A model generated the notes under the pieces. That model was not told the DNA's origin. It ran no database searches and saw only the letters and a list, made by a program, of their open reading frames with translations. The position numbers and the translations under genes are program-made. Positions 51,087 to 59,468 of a DNA stretch of 64,000 bases are shown here, in pieces. Numbering within the stretch: the first letter of the stretch is position 1; each line of letters begins with the position of its first letter. The stretch is from Gammaproteobacteria bacterium. GTDB lineage: Bacteria > Pseudomonadota > Gammaproteobacteria > Pseudomonadales > Halieaceae. The stretch is taken from assembly GCA_030427085.1 (NCBI GenBank), contig JAUHXH010000001.1:248001-312000 (forward strand). The letters are read 5' to 3'.

Positions 51087-52802
51087 ATGGGCGACGGACA
51101 AGAGTGGGACTACAGCTACGACGTGGTCGTGGTGGGCTCAGGCAACGGTGGGCTGACCGCGGCTTTGTGCTGCTACGAGATGGGTGCGCGCGACGTCCTG
51201 GTGGTGGAAAAGTCTGATCTGTACGGTGGGACCAGTTCCATTTCGGGCGGGGGTGTGTGGATTCCCTGTAATCGATACGCGCAGGCTGCGGGTGCTGCGG
51301 ATAGCCTCGAGGCTGCACGGGTTTATCTGCGCCAACTGATCACTGACGAGGAAGTGCCGGATTACCAACTGGATGCCTATCTGGAAAATGGCCCCAAAAT
51401 GGTTGAGTTCCTGCACCAGCGCACGCGCGCACGCTACACCACCCTCGATTGTTATCCCGATTACTACACCAACCTCGATGGCGCGATGGAAGGCCATCGC
51501 TCCATGGAGCCCGAACCCTTCAACGCCGACGAGTTGGGCGAAGAGTGGCGGCGACTGCGGCGTACTCACCCCATGATGCACCTGGCGGGGGTGATCGGTA
51601 TTACCCAACTGGAGGCAGCGCAATTGGTTGGCCAGCAACCGGGCTGGTGGAAAATTGCCGCCCGGCTGGGGGTGGCTTATCTGCTGGATCTCCCCTGGCG
51701 CTTCAAGGACCGTTACCATCGTCGACTCGCTACCGGCTGTGCCGGCGTGGCCCGGTTGCGCGCTTCTTTACTGGATCGCGATATTCCGCTGTGGTTGAGC
51801 ACGCCCATGACCCGGGTAATAGACAGCGACGGCAAAGTGCTTGGTATTGAGGTGGAGCGAGGCGGGGAGCGCCTGCGTATTCAGGCCCGCCGGGGGGTGG
51901 TGCTCGCCGCCGGCGGGTTCGAACACAATCAGGCCATGCGCGAGCAGTACTTGCCTCAGCCCACTGATCATCGCTGGAGTGCCGGTACGCGGGATAATAC
52001 CGGTGATGCAATCAGCGAAGGCTTGCGCCTCGGGGCGAAGATGCACCGGCTCGATGAGGCCTGGTGGTGCAATACGATTTCAGTACCGGGCGAGACGCAG
52101 CCACGGCTGTCGATCATGGAAAAGTCCTATCCCGGTTCTATTGTGGTAAACCCCGCTGGCGAGCGCTTCAGTAATGAATCACAGAACTATATGGCGTTTC
52201 AGCAGGAGACTTTTCGCAAACACAGCGCGGCCAACCCCTGTCATCCGGCCTGGCAAGTTTTCGACGCTAATTTCCGCGCCCGTTATTTTGTTGGCCCGCT
52301 CTACAATTCGAAGTTCATGCCGGACTGGGCGGTGCCCAAGCGTTTCGAGGAAGAAGGCTTTTTCGCCCGAGCGGAATCTATCAGTGAACTGGCTGACAAG
52401 ATCGGGGTAGACGCCGAGGGGCTGACAGCGACCGTGGCAAAAATGAACGCTTACGCGCGCAGTGGTGTCGACGAAGACTTGAAGCGGGGAGAGTCTGCCT
52501 ATGATCGCTACTATGGCGACCCGCGGGTGAGCCCCAACCCCTGTTTAGGTGCGATTGAGCAAGCGCCGTATTACGCGATTCGAATAGACCCCGGCGATTT
52601 TGGTACACAGGGTGGAATGGTTATCGACGCCAATGCGCGGGTCTGTCACGAGGACGGCCATACCATCGAAGGGCTCTACGCCATTGGCAATTGCAGCGCG
52701 CCGACCTTGCCGTGCTATCCCGGCCCCGGTGCCACATTGGGCCCGGCCATGACCTTTGCCTACCAGGCGGCCAAGTCGATTACGGGTTATCAGGAGCCGT
52801 AG
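51087..52802 (+). CDS. FAD-dependent oxidoreductase of the 3-ketosteroid-dehydrogenase type
   Basis: This 571-residue flavoprotein opens with the FAD-binding VVVVGSGNGGLTAAL (about 13-27) and EKSDLYGGTSSISGGGVW. The C-terminal part has GGMVIDANARVCHEDGHTIEGLYAIGNCSAP and PGPGATLGPAMTFAYQAA, as in KstD/fumarate-reductase-like enzymes. These introduce a double bond next to a ketone, for example in steroid rings. Tyrosines needed for steroid dehydrogenation (YAIRIDPG) are plausible here. No other steroid gene is in the window, so the substrate is inferred. It overlaps the nucleotide-transporter gene by 23 nt at the end. Confidence 0.87.
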   Translation: MGDGQEWDYSYDVVVVGSGNGGLTAALCCYEMGARDVLVVEKSDLYGGTSSISGGGVWIPCNRYAQAAGAADSLEAARVYLRQLITDEEVPDYQLDAYLENGPKMVEFLHQRTRARYTTLDCYPDYYTNLDGAMEGHRSMEPEPFNADELGEEWRRLRRTHPMMHLAGVIGITQLEAAQLVGQQPGWWKIAARLGVAYLLDLPWRFKDRYHRRLATGCAGVARLRASLLDRDIPLWLSTPMTRVIDSDGKVLGIEVERGGERLRIQARRGVVLAAGGFEHNQAMREQYLPQPTDHRWSAGTRDNTGDAISEGLRLGAKMHRLDEAWWCNTISVPGETQPRLSIMEKSYPGSIVVNPAGERFSNESQNYMAFQQETFRKHSAANPCHPAWQVFDANFRARYFVGPLYNSKFMPDWAVPKRFEEEGFFARAESISELADKIGVDAEGLTATVAKMNAYARSGVDEDLKRGESAYDRYYGDPRVSPNPCLGAIEQAPYYAIRIDPGDFGTQGGMVIDANARVCHEDGHTIEGLYAIGNCSAPTLPCYPGPGATLGPAMTFAYQAAKSITGYQEP

Positions 52803-54060
52803 CGGCGCTGCGACGCTGAAATTCCCGGCCGAGATAGATCCCGACCACTGCCCACACCGCCGCGATACCGGCGCCGATACCCGCCACCGCGGCAAGTCCC
52901 AGCCCCAGCCCCTGAGTCAGGGCGGTGAATGCCCAGGCGTTGAGCATGTCGCCGCCACGGTAAATCACGATGTCGATGACCGGCTTGGTTTTGAAACGAG
53001 TCTCGCTATCCACAGCGGTAAATAGCATTTCGCGCCCCGGACGGGTGATGGCATAGTTCCCCGCGCGGCGGATAACCTGCACCGCGACCACTACCGCTAC
53101 CAATGGCGCGGCTGCCAGCACCAGCAGGCCACCCGCAATCAACAGGGGCACTGAAGCGAGGGTGGTGGGCAATCCAAAGCGTGTTGCGATCCGCCCGGTG
53201 GCCAGGGCCGCTACCGTGATGGTGAGGATGTTCACCGCCAGATCCATACCCGCCCAGATCTGAGCTCGCGCTTCGCGATCATAATCAGCCAGCAGGTTTT
53301 TCAGTTCGAAATACACGAAAGAGCTGATTGATGTGTACAGCAAAATGAACAGTCCTATTGCCAGCAAAAAAGGTGTGGACAGGAATTCGGAGAAGCCGGC
53401 AAAGGGGTTGCCGCCAATTTGCTGATTACTCGCAGCGGGGTGTTGTGCCTGCCGCTGCAGTAAACCGATCAGCGGCAGCGTGGCAACCAACAGGCCCGCT
53501 GCGAGGAGCAACAGCCCATCGGTGCCCATGGACTGCGCGAACAGGACTGGAATGAGTGGGCCCAGCAGGCCGCCACAACTGGCGCCGGCGCCGATAAAGC
53601 CGAACAGGCGCTGCGATTGCGGACGGCTGAAAATCTCCGCCATGAAGCTCCAGAACACCGACACATGGAACAGGCTGAACACACTGACCCAGACGTAAAA
53701 CCCCTGGTCGAGCCAGTCGCGGTTATCGAGCTGTTGCGTGCCGAAATACACCGCGACAAAACTGGCCGCGAAAAAAACGTACACCGCCGGTACGAGCGTA
53801 CGCAATCGCAATCGGGCCACCGCGGCCCCGTAGATCGAGACGGCAATCGCGCTGAATACAAAGGTCAGGGTCCACAGGGTGCTGAGTTGGGCGTCACTCC
53901 AGTCCGAGGACATGGCATCGCGCACCGGCCGCAGAATGTACCAGGCCGTCATCAATACCAGCACGAAGCCGAAGGCCGATAGGGTGGCGGCGATTTCCTC
54001 GCGTTCGATCAGGAAGGCCTTGCGCAGCAAATTGTGCAGGGGGGAAGGGCGGGTATCCAT
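52780..54060 (-). CDS. Nucleotide-exchange-transporter-like (TLC/MFS) membrane protein
   Basis: This 426-residue membrane protein with about 12 spans starts most likely at ATG 54058-54060; an in-frame ATG nine codons earlier is possible. The N-terminal ATLSAFGFVLVLMTAWYILRPVRDAM is close to the YYVLRPVR block of ATP/ADP translocase-like transporters. VSVFSLFHVSVFWSFMAEIFS and the late RRAGNYAITRPGREMLF are also typical. Bacterial relatives outside intracellular parasites are annotated as NTP/NDP exchangers, but their true substrate is unknown. It is divergent from the AEC transporter gene. Confidence 0.83.
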   Translation of the reverse strand: MDTRPSPLHNLLRKAFLIEREEIAATLSAFGFVLVLMTAWYILRPVRDAMSSDWSDAQLSTLWTLTFVFSAIAVSIYGAAVARLRLRTLVPAVYVFFAASFVAVYFGTQQLDNRDWLDQGFYVWVSVFSLFHVSVFWSFMAEIFSRPQSQRLFGFIGAGASCGGLLGPLIPVLFAQSMGTDGLLLLAAGLLVATLPLIGLLQRQAQHPAASNQQIGGNPFAGFSEFLSTPFLLAIGLFILLYTSISSFVYFELKNLLADYDREARAQIWAGMDLAVNILTITVAALATGRIATRFGLPTTLASVPLLIAGGLLVLAAAPLVAVVVAVQVIRRAGNYAITRPGREMLFTAVDSETRFKTKPVIDIVIYRGGDMLNAWAFTALTQGLGLGLAAVAGIGAGIAAVWAVVGIYLGREFQRRSAATAPDNP

Positions 54061-54211
54061 GACGTGGCTCGGTTGGGAAAACACCATTTTTTCCCATAAC
54101 CGAAGGCGGGGCAATGGGCGTCGGGACAGAACGGGGTAATTGCGAGACCAGTATGACCGGCGGCGGCTCCACTGGCATAATGCCTGCCCCTGATTCGACG
54201 CGCTGCTATCG

Positions 54212-55159
54212 ATGGATGCCATTGCCCTGTTATTCAAGGCCTTTGCGGTCTGTGCCCCCACCTTCGCCTGGGTAGGCTTGGGCATTGCCGGGCGCCGACT
54301 GGGTATCCTGCCACTGCCTCTGGTGGAACGTCTGGCGCGTTTCAGTTTTGTCTGGGGCCTGCCCATCGTCCTGTTTTTCGGGGCGGCGCGAGTCGATTAC
54401 GGAACGCTGAACGATGCACAGTATCTGTGGGCGGGTATCGTCGCCACAGTGGTGGTATTGAGCGGCGCTCTGGCCTACGGCTGGTGGCGGGGTATGGAGA
54501 AGGGCCAATTGGGCATCTTCGCCCAGTGCGCCTACCGTTCCAACCTCGGCATCATGGGTTTGGCGCTCGCTATTGCGGCCTACGGGGAGCGCGGTCTGGT
54601 GCTGGCATCTTTACCCGTGGCGGTAATGACGGTGTTCTACAACATTATCGCGGTGGTCTTGTTGGGGTTCACGCTGGGAGGCACCACCAGTCCCGTCATG
54701 GCGCTTAAGGGAATTGCCCGCAACCCGCTGATCATTGGTATATCCGCAGGCGTCATCTGGTCGCTGCTCGGCCTGCCGCTGGCGCCGCTGGAGCCACTGC
54801 CAGCGCTGGCCAGTGCCGGTTTCATTCCACTGGCGCTGGTTGCCGTTGGAGGTGGTATGAACCTGATGGCGCTGCGCTCTTCCGGCGCGATCACCTGGGA
54901 GGCGGCAGCGTGGCGCCTGTGCCTCGGGCCCGCTATCGGAACGGCTGTGGCGCTGGTGCTGGGTGTTAGCGGCGACGCGCTGGGCGTTTTGTTCCTGCTG
55001 CTGGCCTCGCCGGTGGCGGCAGCCAGTTATGTGATGGTGGTGGCAGCGCGCGGCGATGGCGCATTGGCGGCAAATCTGGTGGTAGTCACCACGCTGTTAT
55101 CGCTGTTTAGCGTGCCGCTCGGGTTTTTTATGCTCAGCCTTTTCGGGCTTATCGGCTGA
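54212..55159 (+). CDS. AEC-family transporter (auxin-efflux-carrier type)
   Basis: This 315-residue protein has about ten membrane spans split by a central soluble loop, the shape of the auxin efflux carrier family. FAVCAPTFAWVGLGIAGRR, CAYRSNLGIMGLALA, NPLIIGISAGVIWSLLGLPL and AASYVMVVAARGDG are recognisable blocks. Bacterial members export or import malate and other organic anions. No regulator is linked. It ends 34 nt before the convergent acyl-CoA dehydrogenase gene, with a hairpin between. Confidence 0.9.
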   Translation: MDAIALLFKAFAVCAPTFAWVGLGIAGRRLGILPLPLVERLARFSFVWGLPIVLFFGAARVDYGTLNDAQYLWAGIVATVVVLSGALAYGWWRGMEKGQLGIFAQCAYRSNLGIMGLALAIAAYGERGLVLASLPVAVMTVFYNIIAVVLLGFTLGGTTSPVMALKGIARNPLIIGISAGVIWSLLGLPLAPLEPLPALASAGFIPLALVAVGGGMNLMALRSSGAITWEAAAWRLCLGPAIGTAVALVLGVSGDALGVLFLLLASPVAAASYVMVVAARGDGALAANLVVVTTLLSLFSVPLGFFMLSLFGLIG

Positions 55160-55162
55160 CAC

Positions 55163-55186
55163 GCCGCACCGCTTGCGCGGTGCGGC
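55163..55186. terminator. Hairpin between convergent AEC and acyl-CoA dehydrogenase genes
   Basis: GCCGCACCGC (55163-55172) pairs perfectly with GCGGTGCGGC (55177-55186) around TTGC. No T-run follows on either strand. The position between two stops suggests shared transcript ends. Confidence 0.45.
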
Positions 55187-55193
55187 CGCAGGC

Positions 55194-56327
55194 CTAGCGC
55201 CCGAGCATGGTCCGCGCGATTAGTTCGCGCATGATCTCGGAGGAGCCGCCGTAGATACGCTGAATGCGCGCATCGGTGTAGAAGCGGGAGATGGGGTATT
55301 CCACAGTGTAGCCGTAGCCGCCGAATAACTGCAGGCAGTCGTCGATGGTGCTGCACTGCATTTCGGTGGCAGCCAGTTTCAGCATGGCGGCCTTGTCGGC
55401 CGTCAGTTCACCGCGGGAGTACTCATCGGCGCACTGTTCGTAGAGCGCCCGGTTGAGGGCAATCTGTGTACGCACATCGGCCAGCTTGAAACGCGTGTTC
55501 TGGAAGGCACCGATGGTCTGGCCGAAGGCTTTACGCTCCTTCACGTACTCAACGGTGGCATCCAGGGCACCCTCGGCAGCGGCGATGGCTTGCGCGGCAA
55601 TACCCAGTCGTTCGCGGGGCAATTCATCCATCATGATGATGAAGCCTTTGTTCAACTCACCCAGCAGGGCGTTGGCGGGCAAACGCATGTCCTGGAAGAA
55701 CAGGCCGGCGGTGTCGGAAGTATGCTGGCCGATCTTGCGGATCGGGTTGCGGTCCAGTCCCGGCAGGCTGGTGTCTACCAGGAACAGGGAGGTGCCCTTG
55801 GCGCCTTTGCCCGGTTCGGTGAGGGCGGCAACGATCACCAGGTCGGCGTGGATGCCGTTGGTGATGAAGATCTTGGAACCGTTCAGTACCCACTCGTCGC
55901 CGTCTTTCACGGCGGTGGTGCGAATGCCCTGTACGTCGGAGCCAGCACCGGGCTCGGTCATGGCCAGTGCGCCTACCACTTCACCGCTGACCATTTTCGG
56001 CAGCCACTGTTGTTTTTGTTCTTCGGTGCCGTGGCGGGCGACGTAGGGAACGACGATATTGGAGTGGATGCTGTAACCGGTGGCGATACCGCCGTAGCCC
56101 AGGCGGGACAGCTCTTCCATCAGCGCCAGTGTTACGTGGGGTGTGGTACCAGCGCCGCCGTATTCTTCCGATACGTCAGGGGCCAGCAGGCCAGCTGCGC
56201 CAAAGGTGTTCCATAGTTCGCGGGGAGTCATGTGCTCATCTTCCCAGCGCTCAAAATGAGGTTCGATTTCCTGCTCGAATGCGCGTCGAGCCATGTCCCG
56301 GAACAGGGTCAAATCTTCCTTTTCCAT
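55194..56327 (-). CDS. Acyl-CoA dehydrogenase (long-chain-like)
   Basis: This 377-residue flavoprotein starts at ATG 56325-56327 with TGGAGG upstream. Motifs are LAMTEPGAGSDVQG (about 121-134), FITNG, and the C-terminal YGGSSEIMRELIARTMLGR. In medium-chain enzymes the catalytic glutamate sits in YEGTSE; here that residue is Gly. The base is probably Glu239 in DELPRERLG, as in long-chain and isovaleryl-CoA types. It introduces the first double bond of beta-oxidation. It is divergent from the aldehyde dehydrogenase gene (175-bp gap). Confidence 0.95.
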   Translation of the reverse strand: MEKEDLTLFRDMARRAFEQEIEPHFERWEDEHMTPRELWNTFGAAGLLAPDVSEEYGGAGTTPHVTLALMEELSRLGYGGIATGYSIHSNIVVPYVARHGTEEQKQQWLPKMVSGEVVGALAMTEPGAGSDVQGIRTTAVKDGDEWVLNGSKIFITNGIHADLVIVAALTEPGKGAKGTSLFLVDTSLPGLDRNPIRKIGQHTSDTAGLFFQDMRLPANALLGELNKGFIIMMDELPRERLGIAAQAIAAAEGALDATVEYVKERKAFGQTIGAFQNTRFKLADVRTQIALNRALYEQCADEYSRGELTADKAAMLKLAATEMQCSTIDDCLQLFGGYGYTVEYPISRFYTDARIQRIYGGSSEIMRELIARTMLGR

Positions 56328-56501
56328 GGTGCCTCCAGGGGGTTGGGCTGTAGTGGGGGTGGGCAGTATGCCGCCGCGAGCCAGCGCTGGCAAATAGCCG
56401 TAAATAGCCCTTTAGGGAGCTTTTGCCAGCCTGCTTCACTCTGGTATGTTGTGGCACTGCTTACGACTAACCCAAAATCACAACAGCCCCGGAGCACCGC
56501 C

Positions 56502-57932
56502 ATGCGAGACTATCGACAGTTTTATATCAACGGCCAGTGGGTCGACCCCGTCAAACCCAACGACTTCGATGTGATCAACCCTGCCACGGAAGCCGTGTGC
56601 GGCCAGATTTCACTGGGTTCCGAGGCCGATGTGGATGCGGCGGTGAAGGCCGCCAGAGCGGCGTTTGACAGCTACAGCCGCACCAGCGTGGCGGAGCGCA
56701 TCGAACTGCTGGAGTCCTGTGCCGAGGTGTACCAGAAGTACTACAACGACATTGCCGACGCGATTCGCGAGGAAATGGGTGCTCCCCAGTCCCTGGCGGC
56801 GGGCGCGCAGGCCTTTTGTGGCCTGGGCCACCTGCAGGAAGCGGCCAAGATCCTCAAGACCTTCGCGTTTGAGGAGGACATGGGGGCGCACCGCGTGGTG
56901 AAAGAGCCGGTCGGTGTCTGCGGCCTGATCACGCCCTGGAACTGGCCGGTCAACCAGATTTCCTGCAAGGTTGCCCCGGCACTGGCGGTGGGTTGCACCA
57001 TGGTGTTGAAGCCCTCTGAAGTTGCGCCCCTGTCGGCATATCTCTACGCCAAGGTCATGGATGAAGCCGGCGTGCCGGCGGGCGTGTTCAATCTGGTGAA
57101 TGGCGACGGCCCCGTCGTGGGTACCGCGCTGTCCAGTCACCCGGAGGTCGACATGATGTCCTTCACCGGCTCTACCCGCGCCGGCACCTTGGTAGCGCAA
57201 AATGCAGCGCCTACCGTGAAGCGGGTGGCGCAGGAACTGGGTGGGAAGTCCCCGAATATCATCCTGGATGACGCCGATCTGGAAGCAGCGGTTACTCGCG
57301 GGGTGATGCACATGTACCAGAACACCGGGCAGTCCTGCAATGCGCCCTCGCGCATGCTGGTGCCCGCGGCCAAACTGGCTGAAGCCGAGGCGATCGCCGC
57401 CCGCGTCAGCGCCTCAGTGGTAGTGGGTGACCCGACGGCGGAAGGTACTACGATGGGCCCGGTCGTCTCTGAGGTGCAGTTCAACAAGATTCAGGGATTG
57501 ATCGAGAAAGGCATCGAGGAGGGCGCCAAAGTGATCTGCGGTGGCCCGGGCCGTCCAGAGGGAATCGACAAAGGTTATTTTATCCGCCCCACCGTGTTCT
57601 CCGGTGCCAACAACGAGATGACGATCGCGCGCGAGGAGATCTTCGGCCCCGTATTGACCATGATTCCTTACGAGACTGAAGAAGAGGCCATCCGCATCGC
57701 CAATGATACGCCTTACGGCCTGGCCGGCTACGTGCAGAGTGAGAATATCGATCACGCCCGCGAGGTGGCCGCCCGGATTCGGGCGGGCAACGTCCACCTG
57801 AACGGCGCGTCCGGCGGCTTTGATGTGCCCTTTGGCGGCTACAAACAGTCCGGTAATGGCCGCGAATGGGGTGCCCATGGCTTCACCGACTTCCTCGAGA
57901 TCAAAGCCATTTCCGGCTATAGCGCGGCCTGA
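56502..57932 (+). CDS. NAD(P)-dependent aldehyde dehydrogenase
   Basis: This 476-residue enzyme starts at ATG 56502-56504 with GGAG 8 nt upstream. Key residues are Asn147 (TPWNWPV), Glu245 (QELGGKS) and the nucleophile Cys279 (NTGQSCNAPSR). The FTGST cofactor block is near 221. It oxidises an aldehyde to an acid, and the substrate is not clear. The wording resembles general betaine-aldehyde-like dehydrogenases. Glycerol kinase follows after only 2 nt, so the two genes are probably translated together. Confidence 0.95.
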   Translation: MRDYRQFYINGQWVDPVKPNDFDVINPATEAVCGQISLGSEADVDAAVKAARAAFDSYSRTSVAERIELLESCAEVYQKYYNDIADAIREEMGAPQSLAAGAQAFCGLGHLQEAAKILKTFAFEEDMGAHRVVKEPVGVCGLITPWNWPVNQISCKVAPALAVGCTMVLKPSEVAPLSAYLYAKVMDEAGVPAGVFNLVNGDGPVVGTALSSHPEVDMMSFTGSTRAGTLVAQNAAPTVKRVAQELGGKSPNIILDDADLEAAVTRGVMHMYQNTGQSCNAPSRMLVPAAKLAEAEAIAARVSASVVVGDPTAEGTTMGPVVSEVQFNKIQGLIEKGIEEGAKVICGGPGRPEGIDKGYFIRPTVFSGANNEMTIAREEIFGPVLTMIPYETEEEAIRIANDTPYGLAGYVQSENIDHAREVAARIRAGNVHLNGASGGFDVPFGGYKQSGNGREWGAHGFTDFLEIKAISGYSAA

Positions 57933-57934
57933 CC

Positions 57935-59425
57935 GTGGCCGACTTCATTCTCGCCATCGATCAGGGCACCACTGGCTCCACAGTGGCCCTGATGGATGCC
58001 CAGGGGCGGGTCCGGGCGGCGGTCAACAATGAGTTCCCCCAGATCTACCCGCAACCGGGTTGGGTCGAACACGACCCCGCCGAGATCTGGGCGTCGGTGG
58101 AGAAGGGCATACGCGCTATCCTCCGCAAGAAAATCTGCAAGCCCGGCAACATCGCGGCCATCGGTATTACCAACCAACGCGAAACGTCGATTGTGTGGGA
58201 TCGGCAAAGCGGCGAGGCGCTGAACAACGCCATCGTCTGGCAGTGCCGCCGTACTACGGATTTCTGTGAGTCTTTAAAATCCGCCGGGCATGAAAAAGCG
58301 GTTAAAAAGAAATCTGGCCTGGTGTTGGACCCCTATTTTTCCGCGTCCAAATACCGCTGGTTACTGCAGCATTCCAAGGGGCTTGCTCGCCTGCTGCGCG
58401 CGGGCCGCGTGGCGGCAGGCACGGTGGACAGCTATCTGGTCTGGCAACTGAGCGGTGGCGAGGCCCATGTCACCGATGTATCCAACGCCTCGCGCACCTC
58501 GCTGATGAACCTGGCGAAGGTGGACTGGGACGACAGCCTGTGTGAGTTGTTCGAAGTGCCCAAGGACATCCTCCCCCGCATTGTCCCTTCAGCGGGCGTG
58601 ATGGGTCACACCAGGGGCTTGTCAGTCTTGCCGGACGGCATCCCCATTGCCGGCATGGCCGGTGACCAACAGGCCGCACTGTTCGGCCAGGCCTGTTTTG
58701 CGCCGGGCGAAGCCAAGTGCACCTTTGGCACTGGTTCATTTATTTTGATGAATACCGGCGAACAGCCACTGACCTCGGAAGCTGGACTGCTTACCACGCT
58801 GGCCTGGCAGCTGGGCGACGACGCCAAACCCGTGTACGCCCTGGAAGGTGGTGCCTTTATTTGTGGCGCTGCGGTGCAGTGGTTGCGCGATGGTTTGCAG
58901 ATCATCCGCCGGGCACCGGATATCGAAAAGCTGGCCGGTTCGGTCTCTGATCACGGCGGGGTGGAGTTTGTGCCGGCCCTGACCGGGCTCGGTGCTCCCC
59001 ACTGGGCGCCCGAAGCGCGCGGTACCTTTACCGGCCTGACGCGCGGCACCGAGCGTGGTCACATCGCCCGCGCCACACTGGATGCGATGGCCCTGCAAAA
59101 TGCTGACATTCTGCGCGCGATGGAACAGGACCTCGGCAAACGGATGAAACCCTTGCGGGTGGATGGCGGCGCTGCAGCGAACAACCTGTTGATGCAGATC
59201 CAGGCTGACGTGCTGGGGCGCAAACTGATTCGGCCGCAGGTGATCGAAACCACCGTCGCCGGCGCCTGTTACCTGGCCGGTCTGGGTGTGGGCTTGTGGC
59301 AGTCCACCGGCGAGATAAAGCGCATCTGGCAGGTGGAGCGGGAGTTCCGCGTGGCCATGTCTGCGGCCGCCCGTCGGCGCCGTCAGGCCTCCTGGGAGGA
59401 GGCACTGGGCAGGGCGCTGCTCTAA
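57935..59425 (+). CDS. glpK: Glycerol kinase
   Basis: This 496-residue FGGY-family kinase phosphorylates glycerol to glycerol 3-phosphate. Motifs are LAIDQGTTGSTVAL (about 6-19), GWVEHDP, TNQRET, GDQQAALFGQACF, KCTFGTGSFI and VDGGAAANNLLMQ. GTG is the start, 2 nt after the aldehyde dehydrogenase stop, with no own ribosome site, so translation depends on the upstream gene. There is no glpF or glpD beside it. The FIBA-type regulatory contacts of the E. coli enzyme cannot be judged here. Confidence 0.94.
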   Translation: MADFILAIDQGTTGSTVALMDAQGRVRAAVNNEFPQIYPQPGWVEHDPAEIWASVEKGIRAILRKKICKPGNIAAIGITNQRETSIVWDRQSGEALNNAIVWQCRRTTDFCESLKSAGHEKAVKKKSGLVLDPYFSASKYRWLLQHSKGLARLLRAGRVAAGTVDSYLVWQLSGGEAHVTDVSNASRTSLMNLAKVDWDDSLCELFEVPKDILPRIVPSAGVMGHTRGLSVLPDGIPIAGMAGDQQAALFGQACFAPGEAKCTFGTGSFILMNTGEQPLTSEAGLLTTLAWQLGDDAKPVYALEGGAFICGAAVQWLRDGLQIIRRAPDIEKLAGSVSDHGGVEFVPALTGLGAPHWAPEARGTFTGLTRGTERGHIARATLDAMALQNADILRAMEQDLGKRMKPLRVDGGAAANNLLMQIQADVLGRKLIRPQVIETTVAGACYLAGLGVGLWQSTGEIKRIWQVEREFRVAMSAAARRRRQASWEEALGRALL

Positions 59426-59468
59426 AACGCGCCCCGCTGCATAGACCGAGGGTACTCCTGGGCTCTGC

